From NCBI GenBank assembly GCA_017626325.1, contig JAGAIZ010000043.1, positions 16,102 through 80,101 of the forward strand: a stretch of DNA of 64,000 nt. The letters are read 5' to 3'. The DNA is from Lachnospiraceae bacterium. Its GTDB lineage: Bacteria; Bacillota; Clostridia; Lachnospirales; Lachnospiraceae. The position numbers and the translations under genes are program-made. The notes beneath the pieces were generated by a model. The model was not told the DNA's origin and did no database searches. It saw only the letters and a program-made list of their open reading frames with translations. Position 1 is the stretch's first letter, and every line of letters begins with the position of its first letter. Shown in pieces: positions 52,872 through 62,130 of this stretch.

Positions 52872-53993
52872 ATGTCAGAGGAAATACAACAGGCGGTGCA
52901 GATTATCCGTGTAGGCTATGACGGAATCGAGATTGCCATGAAAATCGGAAGCGGCACGATGGAGCAGATGAAAAAGGCAATCGACTTTCTCATTGCCATT
53001 CTTGACCATGAAAAGACGATGGGAAAGACCGATATGCGTAAGCTTCTGATGAAGGGCGGCGATTTACAGGTGCTTCAGTTTAAGACAAATGACATGAAGC
53101 AGGTGGAAAAGATGGCGAAAAAGTACGGAATCTTATATTCGGTGCTGCCGGACATCAACCAGAAGGACGGTATGAGTGAGATTATCTTTCACACGGAGGC
53201 TGTGCCGAGGGTAAATATGATGATACAGAAATTAAAATCGGCAAGGCTCGCCACCTTTGACGATTACCTGAAAAACGGGGATGAAAAGGAGCTGGAAAAG
53301 GTGATGTCCTTTCTGAAAGGGCAGAAAAAGGGAAACGATAACCTCCACACGGCAGAAGCCGCAAGAGCCGGGGAAGCCTTAGAGGGGCTGATGGAAAAGG
53401 TCGGTATGTATGCAATGGAAAAACAGAGTGTCAGTGTGGAGGAGATTAAGGAAAACTTTAATACCACAACGGAGCAGGCGGAAAATGTTGTGGGACAGCT
53501 TGAAAAAATCGGTGTGCTGGATAAGGAGGATAATGGAAAACACAGGGTTATCATGGACAGGGAATCTTTTTTAAAGCGAATCAGCGGATACCGTGAGCTT
53601 GCCCAGCGTATGCAGACCATTTCTGCGGCACAGAATAAAAACCTGATGGATATTACCGTTACGAAAAAGCTGATCGTGGAGGAAAATGACCATGCGGTAA
53701 AAACAAGGGTTCCCGGTATGTATGGGGATAAGGCAGGCTATATCTGGATCAGTAAGGAAAATGCAATGGAGATTCACGACGGAAAGACCATTCTTACCTT
53801 CCTTGACAGCGATAAGGACTACAAGATTTATTCTGAGGATAACCGTGTGATTAAAACCATGAAGGGGAAAGATTTGTATACCGGTCACTATGACAGTGTG
53901 GCGGCAGAGGTCAGAAAGCGTTATAAGGAAGCGGAGAAAAAAGCAGCAGCCATGCGTGCAAGACAGAAAGCCCCTGCACCGAAAAAGAGGTAG
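52872..53993 (+). CDS. PcfB/DUF3801-family conjugation protein
   Basis: A 373-residue protein. The first 140 residues match the PcfB/DUF3801 family (KAIDFLIAILDHEKTMGKTD, FKTNDMKQVEKMAKKYGILY). In pCF10, PcfB is a factor associated with the PcfC coupling protein. A winged-helix-like segment follows (SVEEIKENFNTTTEQAENVV), and the tail is basic. It lies six bases before virD4, as expected. AAGGAGG precedes the ATG. Confidence 0.85.
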   Translation: MSEEIQQAVQIIRVGYDGIEIAMKIGSGTMEQMKKAIDFLIAILDHEKTMGKTDMRKLLMKGGDLQVLQFKTNDMKQVEKMAKKYGILYSVLPDINQKDGMSEIIFHTEAVPRVNMMIQKLKSARLATFDDYLKNGDEKELEKVMSFLKGQKKGNDNLHTAEAARAGEALEGLMEKVGMYAMEKQSVSVEEIKENFNTTTEQAENVVGQLEKIGVLDKEDNGKHRVIMDRESFLKRISGYRELAQRMQTISAAQNKNLMDITVTKKLIVEENDHAVKTRVPGMYGDKAGYIWISKENAMEIHDGKTILTFLDSDKDYKIYSEDNRVIKTMKGKDLYTGHYDSVAAEVRKRYKEAEKKAAAMRARQKAPAPKKR

Positions 53994-53999
53994 CAGCCT

Positions 54000-54714
54000 A
54001 TGACTCCGAAAAAGAAAAAAATATCATGGTGGTTCATTGCACTTGGGGCAGTCCTGTCCGGCTATGCCGGATACCTGCTTAATGGTGCATGGGAGCCGGG
54101 AGGGGACATCAATTCCTTTCTTGCCTCTTTTAATGAGGTGTGTGCCGCCCCGTTTGCCAATTATTACAATGAGCGTACCATACAGGCGGTAGGCATTGCC
54201 CTGATGGTATATGTGGTGGCACTGCTTATGTATGTCACAAGCCAGCGTAATTTTATGCCCGGCAAGGAATTTGGTACGGCAAGGTTTGAATCCCCGCAGT
54301 TTGCCAATAAGATACTGATGGATAAGGACGAGTCCTTTAACCGTATTTTAAGCCAGAATGTGAAGATGTCGCTGGATTTCAGGAAGCTGAAACTGAACGG
54401 AAACATTCTTATCTGCGGCGGTTCCGGTGCAGGAAAGACCTTTTATGAGGTAAAGCCGAACTTAATGCAGATGCCCCGCAACTGTTCTTTTATCTGTACC
54501 GATCCAAAAGGGGAAATTTTAAGAAGCTGCGGACAGATGTTAAAGGACAACGGTTACAATGTGAAGGTCATCAATCTGTTGGAGATGGATAAATCGGACT
54601 GTTATAATCCCTTTTCTTATATCAGGGAGGAAACGGACGTGGTAAAGCTGATTACAAACCTTATCAGCAATACCACGCCAAAGGGTGCAACGCCCTCCGA
54701 TCCGTTTTGGGAGA
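54000..54714 (+). CDS. virD4: VirD4/TraG-type coupling protein, exon 1
   Basis: The first 238 codons plus one base of the type IV coupling protein. Two membrane helices (about 8-26 and 61-79) precede the ATPase domain with Walker A ICGGSGAGKTFYEVK and FICTDPKGEIL. The exon ends within codon 239 in TTTTGGGAGA, directly before the intron start GTGCG. Joined to 57456-58921 it gives a 726-residue frame (FWE then KAEGLFLQAIFYYV). Without splicing the frame stops at 54731, removing most of the motor. It brings the relaxase-DNA complex to the channel. Confidence 0.93.
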
Positions 54715-57455
54715 GTGCGACTTGTTCGTAGACGGTAAAAAGTCTACGCATGAGCGACAGATATGTTGCTTATGAACTGATAATTTGATAAGTGGAATGA
54801 TGGGGTAACGCCTTGAAACGCTTACACTTGATGGGCATGCATCTTCTGTAAAGGAATTTGTATGAAGCCCCATGACAAAGGCTGAGAGTAACCGTAGCAA
54901 CCTGCCAAAGGTTGCCGAAAGCAGTCCAGAGGTGGATTGTGTTACCTATAGGTCGAGTGTCTATAAAATACCTATGGTTAGTATGAGTGTCCTGGCAGAC
55001 ACCCTGACAAACCTGTGAATGTACGGGTCTATAAGAAGACTGTATAGAAATGTACAGGTACGTTAATGCGTAGCCAGTGTGGTTTAGTAGAAATTTTCCC
55101 TACGAACGACCATGTTATGTTACAGGCATAACCAAGCTGGCAGGCTCATAGCAGGAACCTAAGGGTATATATGTACAGATAGGATTATCGGAACAGGGAA
55201 AGGTACTGGATTCCATATGGAATAATCTGACGAAGAATAATAAGCAGATGAACCAGTGCTGAAAGGTAGTGTTCGAACTTATGATACCACTTGCGTTATG
55301 TGAGAGGTGGAGGAATGGACACGAGTCGTTGGTCAAAAACAGGCATTATTCAATCGCCATAAGGATTCGAATAAGACCAAAAGGGTCACTTCAATTAAAA
55401 AGGGGGTGATGCCTTATGCCAAAGGAAAAGAAAAAACTATGTGTGGACAGCCAAAGGCATGCGGAATATTACGACATGCAATCTACGTTTGACAACCTAT
55501 ACCAGAGAAGCAAAGAGGGAGAAATCTTTCCAAATCTAATGCAACTCATTCTTGGCAGGGATAACATTCTGTTAGCCTATAGGAATATCAAATCAAATAC
55601 AGGCAGTTACACGGCTGGAACAGATAATCTCACTATTAATGATATAGGGAGTTTAACTCCCGAAGCAGTAGTAGAGAAAGTCAGATATTTTGTTGCAGGT
55701 AGTAAACATGGCTACCGCCCTAAACCAGTAAGAAGAAAGGAAATACCAAAACCAAACGGTGCAACCAGACCGCTTGGAATTCCATGTATATGGGACAGAC
55801 TGATACAGCAATGTATCAAGCAGATACTTGAACCAATCTGTGAAGCTAAATTTAGCAATAATAGCTACGGTTTCAGACCGAACAGGTCAGTAGAACATGC
55901 AATTTCAAAAACCTATTCGCTTTTGCAGAGGTCACATTTGCATTATGTTCTTGAATTTGACATAAAAGGGTTCTTTGATAATGTCAACCACAGCAAGCTG
56001 ATAAAACAGATTTGGGCAATGGGTATCAGAGATAAGCAGTTAATTTATGTAATTAAGCGGATACTTGAAGCACCTATTCGTATGCCAGACGGTTCAACGG
56101 TAATCCCAGATAAGGGTACGCCACAAGGTGGAATCATATCGCCACTCTTGGCAAATATCGTGCTAAACGAACTAGACCACTGGATTGAAAGCCAATGGCA
56201 GGAAAATCCAATCGTGCAGGATATAGGTAAAATGCGTAAGATAAGAAACTCAATGGTATTTGACAGAAGTCATGCTTACTACACCATGAGAAAAACCAAT
56301 CTGAAAGAAATGTATATCGTAAGGTATGCAGATGATTTCAGAATCTTTTGCAGAAGCAGGAATGACGCTGAAAAAACAATGGTTGCGGTCACACAGTGGA
56401 TTGAAACACGATTAAAGCTGGCGGTGTCGCCAGAAAAGACAAAAATCGTTAATGTTAGGAAACGGTATTCCGAATTTCTTGGTTTTAAAATAAGAGTTAG
56501 GGAAAAGGCTCATAAATATGTAGTCAACTCCCATATATGTGACAAAAAGATAACAGCAGAGAGAGAAAAACTTGTAGAACAGGCAAAGAGAATTGCAAGA
56601 CCACGCCAAGGATACACACAATTAGCAGAGATAACACTCTATGATGAAATGGTTCTTGGCATACAGAATTATTTTAAGATAGCAACATGTATTAGTTTAG
56701 ATTGTCGGGATTTGCATAGGGCAGTCATGACGGTTCTTACAAACAGGTTGAATACCGAAAAGGGAAGCAAGCTGAAAAGAGACGGTGGTGCTATGACGGA
56801 AAGCGAAAAAGAGCGGTATGGGAGTTCTAAAATGATACGCTACGTATCTGGTATAAACAAGCCCATATATCCCATAGCATTCGTAAAATATAAAGTTGCA
56901 ATCGGTATTAGTTCAGATGTGTGTTGTTTCGCAGAAAATGGAAGAAGCAGAATACACGAAAACTTAAAGCTCAACAAATATGTTATGTCTGGATTGTATA
57001 AGCAATTGATATACAATCATAGTCTGGAATATCTGGATTGCAGACAGTCGCTGTTTGCCGCCCAACAGGGGAAATGTGCAATAAGCGGAGAGGAGTTTAA
57101 AAGTGTAGAAGAAATAGCCTGCTGTCTGAAAGTATCACGCAATAATGGTGGAAAGGAACAATACAGGAATATGGTGCTTGTAAACAAGAAATATCAGCCA
57201 CTTATACAAGGTAGGAAGAAAGATATATTGCAATATCTTGAAGCTGTTAAACCAGATAAAAAGCAACTGGACAAAATAAACCGACTTCGCCAGAAGAACG
57301 GAATGTCAGTTGTAGGATAAAATATTTTCTTTTGGAGATTCGTTTAAATGCACTGTAAACATCAACGATGGGACGCCGGATGCGGTGAAAGTCGCATGTC
57401 CGGTGTTAGCCGGGGGAAAAGCTGGAGATAGTATCAAAGGCTTACCTATCGGAAC
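54715..57455 (+). mobile_element. Group II intron inside virD4
   Basis: A 2,741-base intron beginning GTGCGACTTG and ending GGAAC. Domain V is visible at 57373-57406 (34 bases, GTGAAAG loop, CGC at the triad position), followed by a short domain VI with GATAG/CTATC pairing. The long 5' part (54715-55415) holds the RNA domains and no gene. Domain IV carries the ltrA gene. Removing it joins exons of 715 and 1,466 bases into exactly 727 codons, and the split codon becomes Lys in a conserved WEKAE context. The 3' boundary is set by this frame test. Confidence 0.92.
55416..57320 (+). CDS. ltrA: Group II intron reverse transcriptase/maturase
   Basis: A 634-residue intron-encoded protein. RT motifs include PKPNGATRPLGIPCIWDRLI, FDIKGFFDNV, KGTPQGGIISPLLANI and the catalytic YADD at 304-307. 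The thumb/maturase domain X follows (FLGFKIRVREK region). The C-terminal region resembles an HNH endonuclease, but the usual His pair appears as Cys-Cys (EIACCLKVSRNNGG) and later His residues are missing, so DNA cleavage is doubtful. It should help the intron splice from the virD4 mRNA. ATG follows GGGGGTG. Confidence 0.95.
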   Translation: MPKEKKKLCVDSQRHAEYYDMQSTFDNLYQRSKEGEIFPNLMQLILGRDNILLAYRNIKSNTGSYTAGTDNLTINDIGSLTPEAVVEKVRYFVAGSKHGYRPKPVRRKEIPKPNGATRPLGIPCIWDRLIQQCIKQILEPICEAKFSNNSYGFRPNRSVEHAISKTYSLLQRSHLHYVLEFDIKGFFDNVNHSKLIKQIWAMGIRDKQLIYVIKRILEAPIRMPDGSTVIPDKGTPQGGIISPLLANIVLNELDHWIESQWQENPIVQDIGKMRKIRNSMVFDRSHAYYTMRKTNLKEMYIVRYADDFRIFCRSRNDAEKTMVAVTQWIETRLKLAVSPEKTKIVNVRKRYSEFLGFKIRVREKAHKYVVNSHICDKKITAEREKLVEQAKRIARPRQGYTQLAEITLYDEMVLGIQNYFKIATCISLDCRDLHRAVMTVLTNRLNTEKGSKLKRDGGAMTESEKERYGSSKMIRYVSGINKPIYPIAFVKYKVAIGISSDVCCFAENGRSRIHENLKLNKYVMSGLYKQLIYNHSLEYLDCRQSLFAAQQGKCAISGEEFKSVEEIACCLKVSRNNGGKEQYRNMVLVNKKYQPLIQGRKKDILQYLEAVKPDKKQLDKINRLRQKNGMSVVG

Positions 57456-58921
57456 AGGCGGAAGGACTGTTTTTGCAGGCAATCTTTTACTATGTGTGGC
57501 TGGAAGAACGTCCTGCCATGCGGAATTTTGAAACGGTACTGCAACTGATCGGGGAAGCGGAGGTGACAGAGAAAAATCAGCCATCCGGACTGGATGTGCG
57601 TATGAAGTTTTTAGAGGAAACCTCACCACTTGGGGCAAACCATCCGGCAGTAAAGCAGTACAACAAATGTATGCGTGGTGCAGGCGATACGGTCCGTTCC
57701 ATTATCATCAGTGCAAACTCAAGACTTGCCTTTCTGGAAAACAAGCAGGTACTCCGTATGCTTTCAAGGGATGACTTAAACCTTGCGGAGCTTGGTATCG
57801 GTGTCAATGGGGACGGGGAGACAAAGACCGCATTATTCTGTGTCATTCCCGACAGTGACAAATCCTACAATTTCATCATCGGAATGCTCTACACACAGAT
57901 ATTTCAGGAGCTTTATTATCAGGCAGACTTTAACTGCGGCGGCAGACTTCCGATTCATGTGACTTTTATGTTAGATGAATTTGCGAATGTGGCACTGCCG
58001 GACGATTACTGCTCGCTGCTTTCCACCATGCGAAGCAGGGAGATTTCCAGTATCATCATCATTCAGAACTTTGCCCAGTTAAAGGCACTTTTTAAGGATA
58101 CCTGGGAAACAATTCCGGGCAACTGCGACACTTTTATCTATCTTGGCGGCAACGAGCAGAGTACGCATAAGTACGTCTCCGAACTGCTTGGAAAAGGCAC
58201 GATTGACAAGAAATCCTCCGGTGAAACAAAGGGAAGGCAGGGCAGCTCATCAAGAAATTATGATGTGCTTGGCAGGGAGCTTTTCACACCGGATGAAGTA
58301 AGAAAACTGGATAACAAAAAGTGTATCGTCTTTATCCGTGGCTTTGATCCGATTATGGATAACAAATATGTTCCATTCGGACACCCTGCATTTGACCAGA
58401 CGGCAGACGGAAAGGGAAAGCCGTATGTGCATTTGCCGGCAGGCAGAACGGGTGCAGGGGAACATCCTTACCGGATACTGACACCAAAGGCGGTTGCCTA
58501 CTATGAAAATTTGAAAGAGCAGGGCGGAAATGTCTATATTGACAGTTTAAGCTATGCGGATTTTGTAGTCCTGTCAGAGCTTGACATGAAGAAGCGGTTT
58601 TTAACTATGGAAGAACAGGAGCAGAGGGAGAAATTCAACCGGGAGCAGGGGAATGAATTACAGTATGCTCCGGACTCCGTACAGACGAAAACGGAAGAAA
58701 CCATACCGGCAGAAAAGCCGGAGAGACCAAAGATAATGGGAGACGATACCATTATGAACCGTATGGCACAGTGGCAGTATTCCAAAGAGCAGAAAGAGGA
58801 GCTGCACAAGATGATGGCACTTGGCATGACAAAGGAGGAAATACTTGCAGTATTTTATCCGGAAACGGATGTGGTAAAGCTTCGGGAGGTCAGAAGAACC
58901 TACCGGACTACAAAAAAATAG
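57456..58921 (+). CDS. virD4: VirD4/TraG-type coupling protein, exon 2
   Basis: Continues the coupling protein after the intron; the first full codons encode AEGLFLQAIFYYVWLEERPA. It carries the rest of the motor: Walker B region HVTFMLDEFANVALP, motif ISSIIIIQNFAQLKALF and a C-terminal region with CIVFIRGFDPIMDNKYVPFG. A GCG-rich adaptor tail ends at 58921. An ATG or TTG inside this part (57473 and later) could start a separate product, but it would lack Walker A and the membrane anchor. Confidence 0.92.
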
Positions 58922-59093
58922 GAGTGTTTGGGAGTCAGGCTGAAAAAGGTCTGATTTTTTTATGCCTGAATGTGGCAGAAAAGGAGGTGGTCAACGCAGC
59001 AACGCACCGGAGAAAGCCCGGTTTACCTTTATTACGGGAGTATCCCGATTTCATAGAAACAGATAACAGAAAAGAAAAAGGAGAACAGAATTT

Positions 59094-59453
59094 ATGCGTA
59101 AAATGGAAACAGTTACAACAAACAAGAAGAACACAAAGGGATTATCTAAGGCAAAGAGAGCAGTTGCGGCAGCTTTTGGAGCAGGTTATATGGCGGTCAA
59201 TGCCATGCCCATAACGGTATTTGCGGCAGGTACGGGTACGTCGGCAATCACACAGCCCCTTGAAAATTTAAAGACACTCGTCATTGCGGTAATCGGTGCA
59301 GTGGGTGTCATCATTCTTGCAAAGAACGTCATGGAATTTGCCCAAGCCTACCAGCAGCAGGATTCTTCCACCATGAACTCCGCATTAAAGGGTATTGTTG
59401 CCGGAGTTATGATGGCGGGTATTTCCACAGTCCTTACTTTCCTCGGATTCTAA
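59094..59453 (+). CDS. Maff2-family small membrane protein, VirB2-like
   Basis: A 119-residue protein with a signal-like or membrane segment (KAKRAVAAAFGAGYMAVNAM, then FAAG) and two hydrophobic helices (LVIAVIGAVGVIILAKNVME, IVAGVMMAGISTVLTFLGF). It matches the Maff2 family of clostridial ICEs. By size, layout and place next to the VirB6-like gene it is the candidate pilin-like (VirB2/TrbC) component. AAAGGAG precedes the ATG. The 172-base gap before it holds small hairpins including CGGGA/TCCCG. Confidence 0.85.
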   Translation: MRKMETVTTNKKNTKGLSKAKRAVAAAFGAGYMAVNAMPITVFAAGTGTSAITQPLENLKTLVIAVIGAVGVIILAKNVMEFAQAYQQQDSSTMNSALKGIVAGVMMAGISTVLTFLGF

Positions 59454-59473
59454 AAATATGACAGAACACAGAT

Positions 59474-59497
59474 AAGGGGACAGGACACTGTTCCCTT
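59474..59497 (+). terminator. Intergenic hairpin after the pilin-like gene
   Basis: AAGGGGACAG (59474-59483) pairs with CTGTTCCCTT (59488-59497) over ten pairs including one G-U, with a GACA loop. No T-run follows, so it is more likely an mRNA-stabilising or partial-termination element that raises pilin-like output over downstream genes. Confidence 0.5.
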
Positions 59498-59522
59498 ACC
59501 GAAGGAAAGAGGTGAAATTTAA

Positions 59523-60365
59523 GTGGATATTTTTAAACTTGGAGACAAAATTCTTGCTTTGCTTGAAATGGTGTTCGGGTTCTGGAATAACCAGATTTCA
59601 CTGGTGTTTGCCATGCTCGGACAGTCTCCCGTTGATTTTAAGGGCGGAGGTCCCTGGGCGGCAATAGAGGCAGTCAATCCGGTTTTCGTTGCGGTAGGCT
59701 CATCCCTTGTGGTGCTGTTCTTTGTCATAGGGTTCTGCTCGGAAAGTGTGGATATAAGGGAAGAAATGCGGTTTGAGGTGATTTTGAGAATGTTCATCCG
59801 GCTTGCACTTGCGGAGTGGTTTGTGGCAAACAATGTCACGATCATGAAGGCATTTTTCACAACCATAGGAAACCTTGTAAATGCCCTGACGGCAGGGACG
59901 AACACCACGCTTTCCATTGACAGCACACAGGCGGACATCATAAAGAATCTCGGCTTCGGGGAAAGCCTGATCATGCTTATCCTTGCAGCTTTATTATCCG
60001 TAATCATCATCATCTGCGGCTTCTTTATGATTTATACGGTGTATTTCCGTTTCTTAAAGCTGCTTGTCATCGTGCCGATGGGTTCCATTGCCTTTTCCAC
60101 GATGGGAGGAAACAGGACGGTGAGCCATACGGCGGTAAGCTACTGCAAATATTTCTTATCCGTATGCTTTGAGGCGGTCACGATGGCTCTTGCCATTGTG
60201 GTATGCAATGCCTTTATCAGTGCAGGACTGCCGGAGTTTACGGGAAGTTATGCGGAATGGGCTCAGACACTCATCTATCTGTGCGAAATGACATTTACGA
60301 TTGCCCTTACGGTAGGAAGTGTCAAGGGAGCACAGTCATTAACAAGCAAGGCACTCGGACTATAA
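59523..60365 (+). CDS. VirB6/TrbL-like conjugation membrane protein
   Basis: A 280-residue polytopic membrane protein with about six helices (VGSSLVVLFFVIGFCSESVD, LIMLILAALLSVIIIICGFF, TMALAIVVCNAFISAGLPEF). Position and topology fit the VirB6/TrbL inner-membrane channel component of Gram-positive type IV systems. GTG start after AGAGGTG. It ends 17 bases before the DUF4313 gene. Confidence 0.85.
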   Translation: MDIFKLGDKILALLEMVFGFWNNQISLVFAMLGQSPVDFKGGGPWAAIEAVNPVFVAVGSSLVVLFFVIGFCSESVDIREEMRFEVILRMFIRLALAEWFVANNVTIMKAFFTTIGNLVNALTAGTNTTLSIDSTQADIIKNLGFGESLIMLILAALLSVIIIICGFFMIYTVYFRFLKLLVIVPMGSIAFSTMGGNRTVSHTAVSYCKYFLSVCFEAVTMALAIVVCNAFISAGLPEFTGSYAEWAQTLIYLCEMTFTIALTVGSVKGAQSLTSKALGL

Positions 60366-60382
60366 GCAGAGGAGGCAGAGGA

Positions 60383-61459
60383 ATGGAAATAAGACCATTG
60401 ACGGAAACGGAAAGAAAGTACACTTACACACAGAGTACGCAGATTATGGGACAGACAGGCTGCATCGGACATCTCAGGGGAGATTTTGACCGTATGGGAA
60501 CGGGATTTTTTACCACATGGAATGACCACTGGAAACAGTATAAGACGGATGAATTTAAGAGGGAACTTGATGATGTCATCAATGCCCTTCGTTCTGAAAA
60601 ATACGGACTTTTACAGAACCGTGTTGCCATGAGAACGTATGCGGGAAAATATCCGGAAAGCTCTTACGATGAAACCAATGTGCAGTTTGGCTTCCGGGTG
60701 GATACGGATACACACTCGTTTCTGCTCCGATGCAAGCCCGCACCGGGAGAATATGATTTTTACTGTTACTGCTATGTGAAAGAGTGGCTGGACGGACACA
60801 TTCAGAATGCAGAGAAGGGAATCCGTTTTATTGATTCCGGTTATAACGAGCTTTTTTGCATTGCAGACGGGGAAAAGATTGTCATTACGGATTCATCAGG
60901 AAAAACAGAGGAGTGTATATGCAGATATATTGATGAGTACCACACACAGATAGGCAGTGAAATCTATCATATCTGCCAGTTTGCAGAAATTATGGAAAGA
61001 GGCGGCTGCGTTTATGCGGCAAAGGAGAATAAGAAACCAAAAACCGGTGAGGAGAAAGAAAAGGAAACGCTCATCTATCATTCGGAATATACCGGAGATA
61101 ACGACGTAAGGCTGGATATTCAGGTATATTACAACAGTGAGCGTATCTGTATCGGACTTGTGACCGAGGAGGACGGTTATCCGGAACCATTTGCCGATTT
61201 AACGGTCTGCATTGATGCACCGACACCGGATTACTGCGGGTATCTTGACACCAATAATCTTCCGGGTGCGGAAAAGTTTGTGACGGAAAACGGACTTGGG
61301 AAATTTACGGGACTTACGGCAGGAAGCGGTTACTGTGAATATCCCCTTTATCTGTTTGATGCGGAAAAACTCCGTAAGCTGTGTCCGGAACAGATGGCAG
61401 ACTATGAGAGGGCAATCGGTGTCACAAAAAAGGAACCGGAAAAAGAAAGAAGCAGATAG
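60383..61459 (+). CDS. DUF4313 domain protein of the transfer region
   Basis: A 358-residue soluble protein. The C-terminal third matches the DUF4313 type (VCIDAPTPDYCGYLDTNNLP followed by GAEKFVTENGLGKFTG). The N-terminal part (GHLRGDFDRMGTGFFTTWND) resembles an element-associated domain found in single-strand-DNA-linked ICE proteins. ATG 60383 follows AGAGGAGGCAG. It sits inside the type IV secretion operon, 12 bases before PrgI, but no motor or membrane segment is visible. Function unknown. Confidence 0.8.
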   Translation: MEIRPLTETERKYTYTQSTQIMGQTGCIGHLRGDFDRMGTGFFTTWNDHWKQYKTDEFKRELDDVINALRSEKYGLLQNRVAMRTYAGKYPESSYDETNVQFGFRVDTDTHSFLLRCKPAPGEYDFYCYCYVKEWLDGHIQNAEKGIRFIDSGYNELFCIADGEKIVITDSSGKTEECICRYIDEYHTQIGSEIYHICQFAEIMERGGCVYAAKENKKPKTGEEKEKETLIYHSEYTGDNDVRLDIQVYYNSERICIGLVTEEDGYPEPFADLTVCIDAPTPDYCGYLDTNNLPGAEKFVTENGLGKFTGLTAGSGYCEYPLYLFDAEKLRKLCPEQMADYERAIGVTKKEPEKERSR

Positions 61460-61471
61460 GGGTGATAAAGA

Positions 61472-61975
61472 ATGGTAATTGAGATCAACAAGGACATTGA
61501 CCGTTACAAGGAATCGGTTGTCATGGGACTTACTGCAAAGCAGCTTATCTTTTCCGTGGCTTCGGTTGCGGCAGGCGGCGGTATTGTCCTTTTATTATAC
61601 CGTTATATCGGATTAACGCCCAGCGTGTATGTGGCAATCCCTGTGGTTGCCCCGATTGCACTGGGCGGTTTTTATTCCTTTAACGGTATGAGCTTTTATG
61701 AGGTCATGGAAAGAAAATGCCGTATGCTGTTTGCAAACCGTCCGCTGACGTATCTTTCCACCGAAGGAGAGTCTGCCATACGGGAATTTGTACAGGAGGA
61801 AGCAGCAAAGAACGCAAAGGCAAAAAAGAAGAAGGGGAAAAATGCCCCGAAGGAAAAAGGAAACAGGGAGGAATTTGAAGCAATGAAGAAAAAGACAAAA
61901 AGAGTGGTAATCGGTGCAGTTGCGGCAATGGTACTTGCTGCTGTGGGTGTGGTGCTTCTGAAAATGAAGCAGTAG
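61472..61975 (+). CDS. PrgI-family (VirB3-like) conjugation protein
   Basis: A 167-residue membrane protein. The N-terminal half matches PrgI: basic start MVIEINKDIDRYKESVVMGL, then two helices (LIFSVASVAAGGGIVLLLYR, VYVAIPVVAPIALGGFYSF). PrgI proteins occupy the VirB3 place next to the VirB4 ATPase. A lysine-rich linker (NAKAKKKKGKNAPKEK) and a third helix at the C terminus extend it beyond the usual family length. GGGGTGA precedes the ATG. Confidence 0.9.
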   Translation: MVIEINKDIDRYKESVVMGLTAKQLIFSVASVAAGGGIVLLLYRYIGLTPSVYVAIPVVAPIALGGFYSFNGMSFYEVMERKCRMLFANRPLTYLSTEGESAIREFVQEEAAKNAKAKKKKGKNAPKEKGNREEFEAMKKKTKRVVIGAVAAMVLAAVGVVLLKMKQ

Positions 61976-62013
61976 GAAAGGCACACCTTAGAAAATGAAG
62001 TAAGAAGAATGTA

Positions 62014-62096
62014 CCGGCTTTCTAAAGCCGGATGATTCCGGTAACAGTAAACGGTCTGAAAAGAGCGTGATTATTACAGCCGGGATTGTCCCGGCT
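62014..62096 (+). promoter_or_regulatory. Paired hairpins in the prgI-virB4 gap
   Basis: CCGGCTTT/AAAGCCGG (62014-62031) and AGCCGGGA/TCCCGGCT (62078-62096) lie in a 155-base gap inside an otherwise tightly packed transfer operon. The left arm of the first can also pair with the left arm of the second (CCGGCT with AGCCGG), so the two folds may compete. A role in setting VirB4 expression is inferred. Confidence 0.45.
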
Positions 62097-62130
62097 GAAT
62101 GCCGTATAAGGCATAGAAAGAGAGGTCACA

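Noticed and set aside
54000-54731. virD4 as a frameshifted or truncated pseudogene
   Set aside because: The break coincides with a GTGCG group II intron start, and removal of 54715-57455 restores the frame exactly.
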